DNA of 64,000 nt from Smittia aterrima (Eukaryota > Arthropoda > Insecta > Diptera > Chironomidae). Shown here one piece after another: positions 49,792 through 61,863 of this stretch. The stretch's first letter is position 1; every line of letters starts with the position of its first letter. The notes under the pieces are model-generated. The model was given only the letters and a program-made list of their open reading frames with translations. It was not told the DNA's origin and made no database searches. The stretch spans positions 4,216,854 through 4,280,853 of the forward strand of contig CP093830.1 of the NCBI GenBank assembly GCA_033063855.1, written 5' to 3'. The translations under genes were made by a program, and so were the position numbers.

Positions 49792-51434
49792 ATGGACGGA
49801 GCACGAAGCTATTTGGCCGGCGATATTCATTCGCTTGGGAAGGTTAACAAAATTGTGCCGAGGAAAATTGAGCTTCCAATGCTCATGCATTCGAGTTGAG
49901 TTTGATTGTTTTCCGAAAATTGCCAAAACACAAAAACTTGTACAGTGTCAAATTTTTTCCAATTGTTCTTCTCGTTTCAGGAATTCAAATCAGAAAGAAT
50001 CTGTTCGGCATCAAATCACGCTTTTTCGAGCACATGAAGTCGTACGATTACAAATTCAAATCTCTCGGTAAATCCACGAGTATAAAAATTTATTTTACTG
50101 CTGCTATCTTGTGGGACTGAAGCTCGGGTTGTTTGCATGAGATGAAAATCGAGTAGAAATTTGCATCATAAAGCCACGCAAATGACGAAAACCTTCTCGT
50201 GACTCAGATTCTTTTAAAAATTTCTTTCTCAGCTGCTGAACCAAAGCAAGTCATTCGAGCATTGCGATCAAAATCATCAAGTTTGCCTCACAAGTCGTCT
50301 CCCACGATATCAACAACTGAGCGAACGCTTATAGACAAATCGTCAGCATGGAAACTTCCGCCCAACGTCTACCGGTTGAAGGATAATTTCAGCGAAGTGT
50401 GTAAGAAGCAGATGGGAAGGCTCGGTCCTTATCGCTGCTTCACAGTCGAGCGTGAAGCAAAAACTGTAAAAAGCCATTTGTCAACGAAGCCTCATGAAGA
50501 TGAATGTGACATCTTTTACGATGTTCCTTCAAGCATGGGCGAAATGATGATGAGACCTTGCCAACGATACAAATCAAGGTTCTTGAAAGGCGAACGTTTC
50601 GAAAAAGCTTCAAAAGAAAACAATCCACCGCCAACGAAGTATTACCCGCAAAATTTTGTGTTGAAACCTTGTCCAATTGGAAAAGCAAAGTCTACGACAG
50701 AAAAACCATTATTTTACTATCCAAGCACAACTGTACCTGAGAAGGAAATGTTGTTCAATCAAGACACTTCATTCAAACCACCGCCTGGTCGATACGAACC
50801 TTACAATGAAACTTCCAAGCGATTCAGCAACGGTCATAGACATATATTCGAGTCAAACGTCTTTAGATTAGTTCGACCAATGGCGAATAATAAGCGACAA
50901 GTCAATCGAGATCATAAGGTTGAAGAGCTCTTCACAAAACGAGAACGAGAACCTCGTCAACTATTCTCCTTTCGCATGAAGAGATCAATGAGTTTAGATG
51001 ACTTAGAAATCCCTCACGAACGAGAGATTCGTTACAATACTGTGGTGAAAAAGCGGAACTTGTTCAGTGTTAAAACGGGTCGGCCTGTGGCTTTTCTAGC
51101 CGCAGCTCCTCGATTCAAATCAAACTCAGAGGTTTCACTAAAGCTCGATAAGGAAAACAGAAAGATGATGATGTTGATAGTGGAGCAAAAAGATGAACTT
51201 CCACGAAGAAAACCGATTACTAAGAAACGACTCGCTGAATTGGCAACGCCAAAGTACAAAAGTGAGAAAATATTTTATCACAGATCCAGAGTCTTTGAGC
51301 CATTGCCCTCGCCAAAGAAAACTGTGTCGAATATCTCAATTGAGTCGCCTGCTGCGATGTCGGATGTGGAACTGGAAGTCGAAGTAATCGGTAACGCATC
51401 AGTTGTGTATTCAGGAGCAACAACTTCTTCATAA
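49792..51434 (+). CDS. SHIPPO/STPG-like protein, probably axonemal
   Basis: Three exons by my join: 49792-49894, 49981-50067 and 50233-51434, giving 463 residues. Exon 3, the largest, is secure. The join of exon 2 to exon 3 is well supported by splice sites and phase. The exon 1 donor (CGA then GTTGAG) is weak, so the start is tentative. The protein is basic and lacks a signal peptide or transmembrane segment. Exon 2 encodes LFGIKSRFFEHMKSYDYKF. Later come GPYRCF (about 128), PPPTKYYPQNF (about 195) and PPPGRYEPY (about 246), spaced like the Pro-Gly-x-Tyr repeats of SHIPPO/STPG and CIMAP proteins, which bind sperm-tail and ciliary microtubules. The C-terminus is Ser/Val-rich and acidic. The family call rests on these short motifs only. 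The gene lies wholly inside the loop of the E inverted repeat. An uncharacterised protein is the alternative. Confidence 0.6.
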
Positions 51435-51485
51435 GATTATTCAATTTCAAAATTTTAATGAAGACTTGATTTCACTTGTTGATTG

Positions 51486-51491
51486 AATAAA
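51486..51491 (+). terminator. Poly(A) signal of the SHIPPO-like gene
   Basis: AATAAA 52 bp after the TAA at 51432-51434, a normal spacing for a short insect 3' untranslated region. Confidence 0.65.
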
Positions 51492-54400
51492 CATTCCACT
51501 CCTTAACCTAAATATGTCGCTCACAAGCTAATGACGAAACTTTTCTTTGAACTTTCTGCAATCATACTTAAAAGAAAAAGAGTTTCGTCTGTTGCTCAAA
51601 AGGAAAATTCTGCCTTGACGAAGGAAATGCAATTAAAGTATGAACAAATTCTGCGCTTCCCGCTCTTATAAGAAAACAAGGAAAACTCAATAAAAAAAGT
51701 TCTTTCCCGCTCGGATAAAGCTCCGGTATCGTTTTATTCAATTTGTGAAATGAAAGAAATTTTCCCGGTTCCCTTTACAGATTATGAAATCCATCTGATA
51801 TTACCTTTGTTATTTTAAATATGAGATAGAAAACTGCATAATATGCTCAACGTGCATCTAGACTCGAGAGTATTTTTCAAGGATTAGTTGATTGCAGAAC
51901 CGGTATTCGTTGTTCAACGATTCTTTTCTCAATTTAACTTCGTTTGCTTGCATTTTGAATGGAATTCATTAAACATGACGTTGCTTAAGTTTTAATATTT
52001 CATTTAGAGTTTCATGAACTTGAGATCGTTCAATAGCAATTTCATGAAAGGCTTGAAATATGTTTCTAACTCAATGGACATCTGAACAACTTGTAGTCGC
52101 TCTCAAAGGTTTTCACTTTTTGACTTCTAAAAGGAATCACAGAGAAAACAACTTTCGATGTTCGACTCAAAAGGAAACACGAGAAAAAAACAGTTTTCCG
52201 ATTCTACGGGCGATTTTTCTTTTTGCTCTTGCCACTTCTTCAAAAACTCGAGCGACTCTCTGCTGTGCAGTGTAAATAAATGAAGATACAAAGCTAGCAA
52301 AAGAACTTGAGAAAGTACAAAACCAGAAAAACTATCGACGTTCTCGAGGTTTCTCTTGCTCCCTCGTTTCATGTAAAGTACGAAGATTGAGCCATAAAGT
52401 TTTATTTTTCTCTAGAACCGCTAGTTTCTTTTTTCCAAGAAGTAAAAGTTTGCTCTTTCAGAAGAAAGATTATTGAATCGGAAAGTGTGGGAGAGAGAAG
52501 GCGAAAAACAAATTGTTCATCTCCGAGTGAGATTGTCTCAAAGTAATGGAAATTTCCTTGAAAACTTAATATTTTTTCCTATGAAAACTAAATTATTTTC
52601 CTCGTTCACCAAACAAGCGAGCGATCTCTCATTTCTCTTGATGTGAAAACGCGATGAAAACATGCAAGAAGCAGCACAAAAAATTGAATTCGAGCATATT
52701 TTCTCAGCTTAATGAAAAAATACGTGAAGCTTAATGCGCTACACGAGAAGTTGAACGCTTAAATGAATCTCAAAGGAGCATCTCGCTCCATTATCATGGA
52801 ACAACGTTGAAGCTCGTAATCAATTTAAGTTTTTCCTTCCTTGATTTTGCTCGAGTAATGCGTTCGAATGAAAAATTACATCAAAAATCCATCAATTTCT
52901 GGTTTGTTTTTGTTGAATCAACTATTTTCAAATGATAAATCAATTAATCGATTTTCCGCAAAAAAAGGAAAACCTCAGCGCAGCCACAAACATCTGGCGT
53001 GCTTTAAATTTTTGAGCTGCGAAAATGCAAAATTTCAGTTTGACATCGACAAGGCAGGTGAGAAATTCCATTCGCGCTCTTCGAATCGTCATTAGATTTA
53101 TGAATCACGTTCCTTGTGAGTGTCAAATGCTCCCGGAACGTCAATCAATCAAGCACAACTAACTGCTTTGACGAGGATGAACAAAAACTCTCTTCAGCAA
53201 ATTAAATAAAAACTGTTGGGGAAATCAAATTGTGACATTCATTTATGGCATTTATGCTTCGCATGACCTCGTCGACTCCGCCATTCATCAAATCAACTGA
53301 AAGATAACTATCGGGTGTGTCAATTTCTTTTGCCAAGACTTCTCTCGTTCGCTTTGCTCCGTGACTTTGACAGCGTTTTCTGCTTGGCTCTGCCACTTTT
53401 TCTTATGATTGTTTCCATTTCATTTGACATGATTCAATTTTTCAGCTTCAATCGTAATCCTCAGCTCATGTCCAAGCATAAGTAATTGAATTAATCTTGA
53501 TTTTTGCTGCTGCTCATCATCCCGAAAGCTCTGAATTTTTTTTCGGTTCTTTCTCTTTCTCCTTGACGAAATTATAGTGTTTCAAGTGATAATTATTCCA
53601 TGTTCACTCGTCCTTCGGACGACAACGACGATGACGAGAGAGTGGCAAAGAAAACCTCATCAATTTAATTTGGTGCTCATAAAAAGTCACATATCAAAGC
53701 AGTTTCTCTCTGCACATGTTCACATGATGAACTTTTATTCCGAGCGCATAAAAAGCTTTTCAATTTAGTTTCCCTCTTCCACCATCCGCCCTCGTCGTCT
53801 TTGCCGTCAATTGTTTCTCGAGACTTCTTCTTCTTTTTTTCGTGTCATAAAAAAAAGCTTTTATTGCGCGCCAGCTCTCTAAAGTGTAATCTGATTTACG
53901 GCAAGAGATGTCTAGCATGGCAAGCTTTTAAAACACTTGCGAGAGAGGTAAATAAAATTAAATGTATTTTATGGTGTAAGTTGGGTTTTCCCTTTGTTGA
54001 TTTTGTTGTCAAAATCAAATTTCGTTGAAAGCTCTTTTTATTAATTTTGATGCGAAATATTCTGGAAAAAATAGTTTTAATGGATAGTCAACATTGTTCT
54101 GAGTTTAGTTGCTTCTCCAAAGAACCAAATGCAAATGCAGTTCAGCGAAGCATGTGAAAACCAAAGTAAACAAAAAGTAAAAACTAAAATAAAATGAATT
54201 TTTTTTTCCGGGAGTCTTGATTCGAAGCAGTTCAAGAGGTTGTTAACATAAAAGGCTTACAAATGTATTTTAATAACTTATAATGTAAGCTCTTTTCAAA
54301 ACTGTTGGCCTACAAAATTCCCCTTTTCAAGAGAAAGCTTCATGCGATTGAGAGTCAGGAAAAGCTCAGAATTATCGCTGTCGTTAATTGAAATAAAGGA

Positions 54401-55878
54401 AGCGACAGCAATAAATGAGAGAACAGCAGTGGCGAAGAGTTAAACGGACTGTGACTCTCATAAAGTGTCGAGGAAACAGAACAATAATTGTCTTGAAATT
54501 TAATTAATTGTGGCACTTTCCCAGCAATTTTTCCTTTTTCAGCTTCTTCAACTTTGACTTCTCTCGTGCACCGTGATAAAGAAAAGAATGAAAGAAAGAA
54601 GAATTAAAACAAAGAAAAGCGAAATTTCGTTTGCCAAGTCCTCTTCACCAAATTAAATAGGAATTTATGTCTACCAAATTACCATCGCTCTGTGCGAGAA
54701 AAATTGTTCCCGACTTGAACGTTGCGCCATGTCCCAGAAAATTGTTATTTATCTGCGTTTCTTTCCGCTTCTGGCTGAAATAGCGGAATGCTTTTATGCC
54801 ATTTGTCACCGCAGAAACGCAAACATGCACGTCACAGAAGCTCAAGCTTTGAGATTACACTCGAGCTTCTTACGGGTCGTGTCCTAGTAGGTATCAACTC
54901 AACACATCTGCTTCGCTTGCTTGCTGTATAAAAAATTTGTAAAGGAATTATTTCCCTTCGTTTAAACTCAAGCAGCAGCAGTTCTACGTTTGCTTTTCGG
55001 CAACTTATCAACTGCATTTGAGATACTCTGGGAAGGGGAAAAAATGGTTGTTGTGTGTCTGTTAACCGTCACGTAATCATAATTCATCATTTTCCACATC
55101 TTGTAAAACGTTGTCAGAGGGGAGAGAGAGGGAAGCGAGAAAATTCAAAACTGTTCATGAAGCTCCGCGACGTGCACAACAAACTTTGAATTCCAAGTTT
55201 ATTTTTTTTCAACGATAAATACTTTTAAAGCGTCTCAGTTTGGGTTGCACATTTTACAGCTCAACTTTTTATTGCAAAATCGTCTCGTGAACATCGATTC
55301 AGGGATTTTAATGTTATTCCGATCTGATTCCGTCACAAAGTTTTCGCTTGCAAAAAGTTTTATTTAATCCGTCTCGGGCGAACATCAGGTGCACGTTAAG
55401 CTCGACTGATAAATAAACCACCAGAAGCTGAAAAGCAATATTCGTAAAAGCGGCAAACGGAGATAGATCTCGAATCTCGAGCAGCTGCCGAAGTCGATGA
55501 ATTTCTAATGTGATTGAGAATTGCGGGAAATTTTATTGTCTTAACTCGTCTTTACTTGATTTTATTACCTCAACGAAACACGAGAGAAACATTTTACCAA
55601 TTCAATTGAAGATAAAGAGAACGAAAAGGATTTTGTTTTGATTTAGTGGAGTGCTGTAGTATTTTTCTCAACCTCTTTCGGCATATGTTTGAGCTTTACT
55701 ACAATCGATGGTTTTGATGAAAATTTATTGAACGAAAAAGGATTCGAGCGTGCTGCGAACTACGACGTTCAATGACTTAAAAGCCGATGTGATTCATTTC
55801 TTCCTTCACGTCAAAGGTTGAATGGAAATTGATAGGAAAAGGAAATGGCCCAGGGCAATTCGTTTTGCTTTAACGTTG
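51492..55878. other. Spacer inside the second inverted-repeat pair, no gene supported
   Basis: About 4.4 kb after the SHIPPO-like gene and before arm E'. No open frame is recognisable. It contains the second copy of a diverged dispersed repeat at 54482-54810. Otherwise I see ordinary AT-rich non-coding sequence. Confidence 0.5.
54482..54810 (+). repeat. Diverged dispersed repeat, copy 2
   Basis: Same-orientation partner of 45774-46105, matched in four ordered blocks (see copy 1). It lies about 1.1 kb before arm E', while copy 1 lies about 1.2 kb before arm B'. No open frame or terminal repeat is visible. Confidence 0.5.
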
Positions 55879-56410
55879 TCCAATAAAAATAAATTCTTAC
55901 ACGTTCAACTGCACGACAACGAAGACGAGGAGTGCGTGTAAATCTCTGTTTGCTTCTGACACAATCTCAAAGAACATCCGCCCTGAAGTCTTCTCCGCCA
56001 CCTTTGCCACTCGGTCGACCAGCATTGGGACATTTATTATGTTGATGTTCATTGTTTGTTTTGCATTTCCTCGGAAACATAAAAAGCATAAAAATAATTT
56101 ACTCGCATCCAGCCAGCCACACACAACTAGCTCGCCGCAATAGATTTTCTTTCCTCGTCCCTTCGTTGATTCTTCTTCGTCGAAGAAGTGAACGAGAGGA
56201 AGAACAATAAGTTCTCGTATGGGAGCGTTTTCATGCTCGGTATGGAAATGGAACAATAAAGTCGAACAGAGAAGAAAGGAAAAATGTTTACGACAAGACA
56301 CCACAAAAAATAAACATTATTGTTCCACACACTCCCTCTCTCATGCCATTCACGCCTCAAAACCCGCAAAATCACATGTTTCGATGTCTGCCGAAGATTT
56401 ATTTTTAGCA
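55879..56410 (-). repeat. Inverted repeat arm E'
   Basis: The reverse complement of 48463-48995 with about four differences. The single-base deletion near 56220 breaks the long frame seen in arm E. Which of E and E' is the original cannot be decided from the window. I lean to E' as source, because E sits next to the clearly derived arm B'. Confidence 0.85.
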
Positions 56411-59400
56411 CCCTTTTTGACAGAGAGAGCGAGAGAAATATCGAGTGCAGAAAAAAAAAACTCCGATGAACAAACAATCGCTAAAACTCTTATCGGAAAG
56501 TAAAATTGCGAACATGCGACGAGAAATTATTCATTCAGAAATTATGTTGGATCGGAAATAATTTGCATCGTTAAAATATATTGCACAAGGGAAACTCTTT
56601 TTATTTCCTGCATTCACTTGACTTCATGACCTGAAGGAATCTTGATCAACTCGATAAAAGTCTGTTTAATCTGAAGCAGAGAAACTTGATGAGTCGAGAC
56701 AAGAGTTTGCAGTTTTAATAGTTTGATGTGTTCGTGGAAATTTGAAACTTCGTAACAAAAGTGAACTTAGTAAATTTAACACGACAAGTGATAAGAGGAT
56801 TGAAGTTAAAACTTTAAAGTATTCTCAGAAATAAAAGATGTTCTCAAATTGAGTAGATAAATAGAATGATTGGCAGACAAACACTGAAGCTTTTAAGCTT
56901 TAGTTTGAATCAGGATTTACCTCGAAACATCAATTCGTTTACTACATTCACGTGGCATATTGAAAAAGCAAAAAAAAAAATTCAAGCACAAAAACCAAAC
57001 AATCACGACTCAAATTGCTTCCACAATAATTAAACGAATTTATTTTTTTAATGCTCGAGTGATTGCGTTCAATTGATTTTCAATTAACTTCGAGAGCCCA
57101 CGAGTGACGCTGAATATCGAACGAAAGAGGGAAATTTAATTAACTTTGGTATTTCCTTCTCTCTGATATTTCGTTCGAACCAGTTGAGCTTTCCATCTGG
57201 CAGCCGACACAGCTTCAGGAGAATGATCAAACAAACAAAATCAATTCATTCATGCTCGTAAAACCGCGTTTGTGGGCTTCTTCGACTCGATGCGAACGGG
57301 AAAAAATTGTGTTGTAAATGTTCAATCGATTGAAATTTATGTCGCGGTTAATTCGAAAGCGAGAGGATCGTTCTGAGGTTTCCATCGATTAATTTCGTAA
57401 AGCAATTCGAATGCGGCATGAGGCAAAGTTTCTCTCTCTCTTCTGTTGCTATTGGTGAAATCGTGCAGATTGAATTGCTCGGGTATTCAGGCAACATCAC
57501 AGCGATGAGTTGGTCTATTCAGTCGTTATGACGAAAATTTACATCTATTTCCAGAACGATCTGCTCAACGATTCAACAAATCCAGCAACTTTTTCCATTC
57601 GGGTTAACATTAACAACTCAACAAAAGTGTCTGGTGATAGAGTGAAATTCACTTAATATGAGACTGAGTGCACTTTCATGATGATGCGGGCTCGATGCGG
57701 TTGAATTCCAATGTCCACTTTAAACTTGTTTTCTATTCTTCTGACCCACCGAGTTGAAACCATTGAAATGTTCACCAAATTTACCGAGAGAGAGTCAGAA
57801 GTTTGTTGCTGTCGAGAACTCTCCGTAGTTAACAGCTATTTAGGGAAAACTCCAAAAACGCTTTTAATTAAGCTCTTAACATGTAATTTCCATTAAACAT
57901 TCCACTTAAACGAAAACATTTGAATAATCGTTTTGGGTTTTACCGAAAAGCAAAATAAAAACAACATGAGCTGCTCAACAAAACAGAGAGAAAAAAAAAG
58001 TTGAAGCCGATTGGGGACGTTTTATGACTCGGTTTTTTATTTTTAATCAGCAATTAAGCAATGCTGAGTTTGGGTAATTCCTTGTGGAGCTTTTTTGAAG
58101 TTTGTTCGTATTCGGGGGGTGGCGAGAAACCGCAGAAAATGTTTTACAAAACTATCTGCTGGTAACAGTTGGGAGTAAAACGATTTAGGGCTCGCCTCTC
58201 GTTTGTTCATGGATTTTTTGGCGCCACAGGATGCGACAGGGGATGATAACGAGAAGTGTCACATTTAGCTTCGTAAATCAACAAATTTTAAACTTTTGAA
58301 TATTTATTTAATCAGAAATTTCACTCAATCAAACCCAAAAACGACAGCGACGACCCTTTCGAACGTGTTTATGAATTTGCTAACCAGTTTCAATGGGAAA
58401 GCAATCAAAAGTGAATGCTTCAGCTTTTTCACAAGAGAAAGTTTTGCATAAACTTTCAACCCTTTCTTGATTACTTCCCGCTCGCTTGCCCTGCGAACTA
58501 ATGACCTGTTCGAAAACTTTTTTAATTGGGTTCATGAGAGAGGGCCGTAGTTTTCAGTTATTCCAACAAGTTGAAAAGCAAACTTTGTTAAATTTCAGTC
58601 TCAAACTCTAAATTTTTCCGATTTAGGGATGAAAGTTCTTGCAATCATTTAAAATTTTTAGTTGGGTGCGATAACAAACTTGATTGCCTCTCTGTGTCGG
58701 CATTCAACGGCTCAAACAATGATTATGACTTTTTAAAATGACAAAACATCGAGAGGGAGAGAGAGAGAATGGGGAAACAAAAAACATCAGCAATTTTCAT
58801 TTCAATAAAACTTAACGACTAACGGAAAATTCAATGCGGGAGAGAGAGGAAAAAAAAAGTTCGTCGTAGCTGGGGAAGTCGATTGTGTTCATGTATCGAG
58901 TGTTATCAGCCGTTTTTCTAAATGCCTCGCTCTATCAAGCTCTAGCTTTGCTTTGTTATTCGATCTAACATCGCAGTTTCCTCGCTTTTTTCCGAGAAGT
59001 TGCTGAAGAGCGTTTTTATGCGTCAGAAGTCAAAACCCTTTTTTCCGGTGGAAATTTTCATAAAAACTAATCAAAACATGGAAATTTTATGATATTGAAT
59101 TTGAAATGAGTTTGATTCAACACTTTAGATGTGCTGATGTTCGCTTTTCTGTCATTTCTGGGGAATGTCTGTCAGTGTTGACAAATTAAAAAAATTCAAA
59201 TTTAGCTGAAAAATAAAATTTGATTCCCAAGTTTTCCAAACATTTTTATATCAACGCAAAGCATTTATAATTAAATGACAATAACACGCGCTCTCTTATA
59301 CCGTTAGCTTCTTCAAACGAGCAGCTTAATGATTCTCGAGACAAACTTACATGTTGTGAGAGTAAACTTTAAATTGAGTTTCGCAAGTTTCCTTAGTCAA

Positions 59401-61615
59401 AGTTTAGCTGGAACATCATGGTGCCGTATGTGGAGTTGAGCGAGGAGCCATCAAGCGATGATAATGAAAAATGTCGAAAACGATGAAAGTTCGTTCAAAG
59501 GAGATGTTTAAATAAAGTTCTTTGCTTTTGGAATAAGGTTAAAAGTTTTACTTTTACACAATAACCAGAAGTCAGAGATTTAACCATTTCGAATCATGCA
59601 TTTGAGTTTAGAGTGCCCGAAGCTTTTTCTCTAGACATTGAAAACATCAAACATTGAATAGAAGAAAAAAACTAAACTCAAATAACTCAATTTGCTTATA
59701 ACAAACTTTCAAAACAAACCTCAGCTCGTTTCGATCTCTATTGGGTCGAATGCTCAAACATTTAAACTTTACATGAAACCTTAAATCCCCGAGAATGACG
59801 GACGCCTTTACACTCCTCTCTCTCTCACACACAAATCACCGGAACGAGAGCCTTGAACGTACACCAATTTAAAGTTCATTCAGGTAGAAAAATCTCCCAC
59901 AAAAGCTCGATGTGGAATGGAAAGCGGCCGAGTCCATGATTCATGAATAAAGTTGAAGGTAGAGAGAAAAAGGTCGAAGGGCAGTGAGAAAATAGTTTTG
60001 CTTCTTCATCTTTCTGCTCCGCTCGACTCGTCGTTCTAGCAGACCGAATGAAGCCGTAACAAAGCACAGGGATTTCAGAGCTTCAATTCATATTTTATTT
60101 ACAGCTATACCTGCTCCACCCAACACACAAATTGAGATAAAACTTGAACGTTTACATGCAAAAACTACACAGAGCTCGTAAATCATGACAGCAAATAAAT
60201 TTCCGAGCACTTAATTTTATTGAACGGAATTTGAGCTTTGAATTTAAATTAGCTCGTCCTCTGTTTAGTTCCGCTCTGTTCGATTCGACGTTGTGTTGTG
60301 CAATCTTTTCGAAGAACAAAATTGCGTAGTCGCCGCTTGGAAAGTTCTCGCTTTGAATTCAAATTACTCTGCAATTGTTATATGATTGCCATCGAAGCAA
60401 AAAGTTGTTGATTCACTTTGCCTCTCGCTCTCGAAGTTTTATGCAGTGAAAGAACTTGAGGCTGCACTTCTTAATGGAGATTAAAGTTTATTTCAACAGC
60501 ATTTTATTGAAGGGATCAGAGAGTGCAAAGAGCTTAAACACTCCATAAAAACCGAGAGCTTTTGGAGTTTTCGATGGGGCAAGTCAAGACGACGTCACGT
60601 AGCACTTTCTTTATCACAGTCTAGTGAACACTAAACGACCGTTAATCACGATGACTAGGACTTTTCCTTCGTCTACTGTTTCGTCTCGACTACGTCGTAG
60701 GGTTTGTCCTCAAGCTTTTCTATTTATTATTTTGCAAAACCTTTTAACTTAAGAGAATTTTGAAAGTCTCAAATTTCAACTTTTCCATCCGAACAAATTT
60801 CGAAGTAAAATTATTTCTCGCAGGAAAATCGATTCTCTGATATAAGCGGCAAACATGAGAGAGCTTTCACCATCCTGTGTGCTTTGCGTTGAAAATGTTT
60901 TAATTGAAGTTCGTAGAATGTTTTGTCGAACGCTGAATGTAATTAAAACAAGTTGCGTAATTTTGTGTTCGTGCTTAGATTGATCGAAAAGTTTCCCGAA
61001 TGCAAACTTCATCTCGACAAAGTTTGCTTGAAAACATTACGTTGCACAATTTGGGCTATTATAGTAGGAATTTCTCTTCGTCTCTCTACGACGTCGTAAG
61101 TTGCAATTTAGATATTTCAGACTAATGTGCACATGATGAAAAAGTTAGTTCACTGAGTTACATCAATTACTTGGAAGAAAAATCGGTTTCAAACCTCAAA
61201 AAACTTTTCAGCGACACCTTGGAGCTTTTCTACTTAAGTTTTAATCTTCTGGGAGTTGTTTTTTTCTCATTCGTTCATTTTTTTTGTGACGACAGGAAGC
61301 TTCAAAATATTTGAAAGCACTGACTGATTCACTGTCTCTCTGCTCTGTTCTACATTTAAACTCACATTCGTTTCGGAAGAGCATTTGGTGATAGATTTAT
61401 AAATCATTTTGCCGCCACTAGAGACAAAAACACCTCTTGCACTTGACTTCTTCCTATTACTTCTCGTTACATATTCACATTCTTCTCAACTTCCTTCTAC
61501 ATAGCGAAAAAGTTTGATTAATTATTCATGATCCCGGAATCCTGGAAAAATTGTTCACAACAAAAGCACTCCCACATCCTTTGTTACAGCATCAAAAGAA
61601 AGCTCCTCGAATTGT
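56411..61615. other. Intergenic stretch, no gene supported
   Basis: About 5.2 kb between arm E' and the 3' end of Megator. Open frames are short and domain-free. A 25-codon exon-like piece after an acceptor-like site at 60101-60104 and a 22-codon frame at 59418-59486 were considered and not accepted. A GA run lies near 58750. Confidence 0.5.
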
Positions 61616-61635
61616 TTTATTTTCCTGCTTTTATT
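61616..61635 (-). terminator. Candidate poly(A) signals of Megator
   Basis: Two AATAAA hexamers on the minus strand, at 61630-61635 and 61616-61621, about 230 and 245 bp after the stop codon. An ATTAAA variant also lies closer to the stop, near 61835. Confidence 0.45.
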
Positions 61636-61863
61636 TTTCTTTCGTCAAAAAAGTTTTCCTTTACGTTGACAAATCACAAAATCTCGTTTCTTTACTCCGC
61701 TTCTTGATGATGAAAAACTTCTAAGCGAAAACTTTTTTCATCTCTTGACATGTGAGTTTTCTTTTCCTGTTCTCATAAAAATTATTTGCTGATTAAATGC
61801 TTAAGCTAAGCGACTTAAATATAACAACGATAATTTAATTCTTCTGTCTTGCTGATGTGGATT

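Noticed and set aside
53161..53430. A possible third copy of the dispersed repeat
   Set aside because: Only one short AT-rich block agrees; the other blocks are missing or out of order.
40557..56410. A classical staggered-break inversion as the origin of both inverted repeats
   Set aside because: That model gives interleaved arms (B, E', B', E). The observed order is B, B', E, E', and the receptor exons still read through in normal order.
59418..59486. A 22-codon small open frame
   Set aside because: Nothing beyond an ATG and a stop supports translation.
60105..60180. Exon-like 25 codons after an acceptor-like TTTACAG, ending in a stop
   Set aside because: No upstream exon in matching phase and no homology; too short to support.
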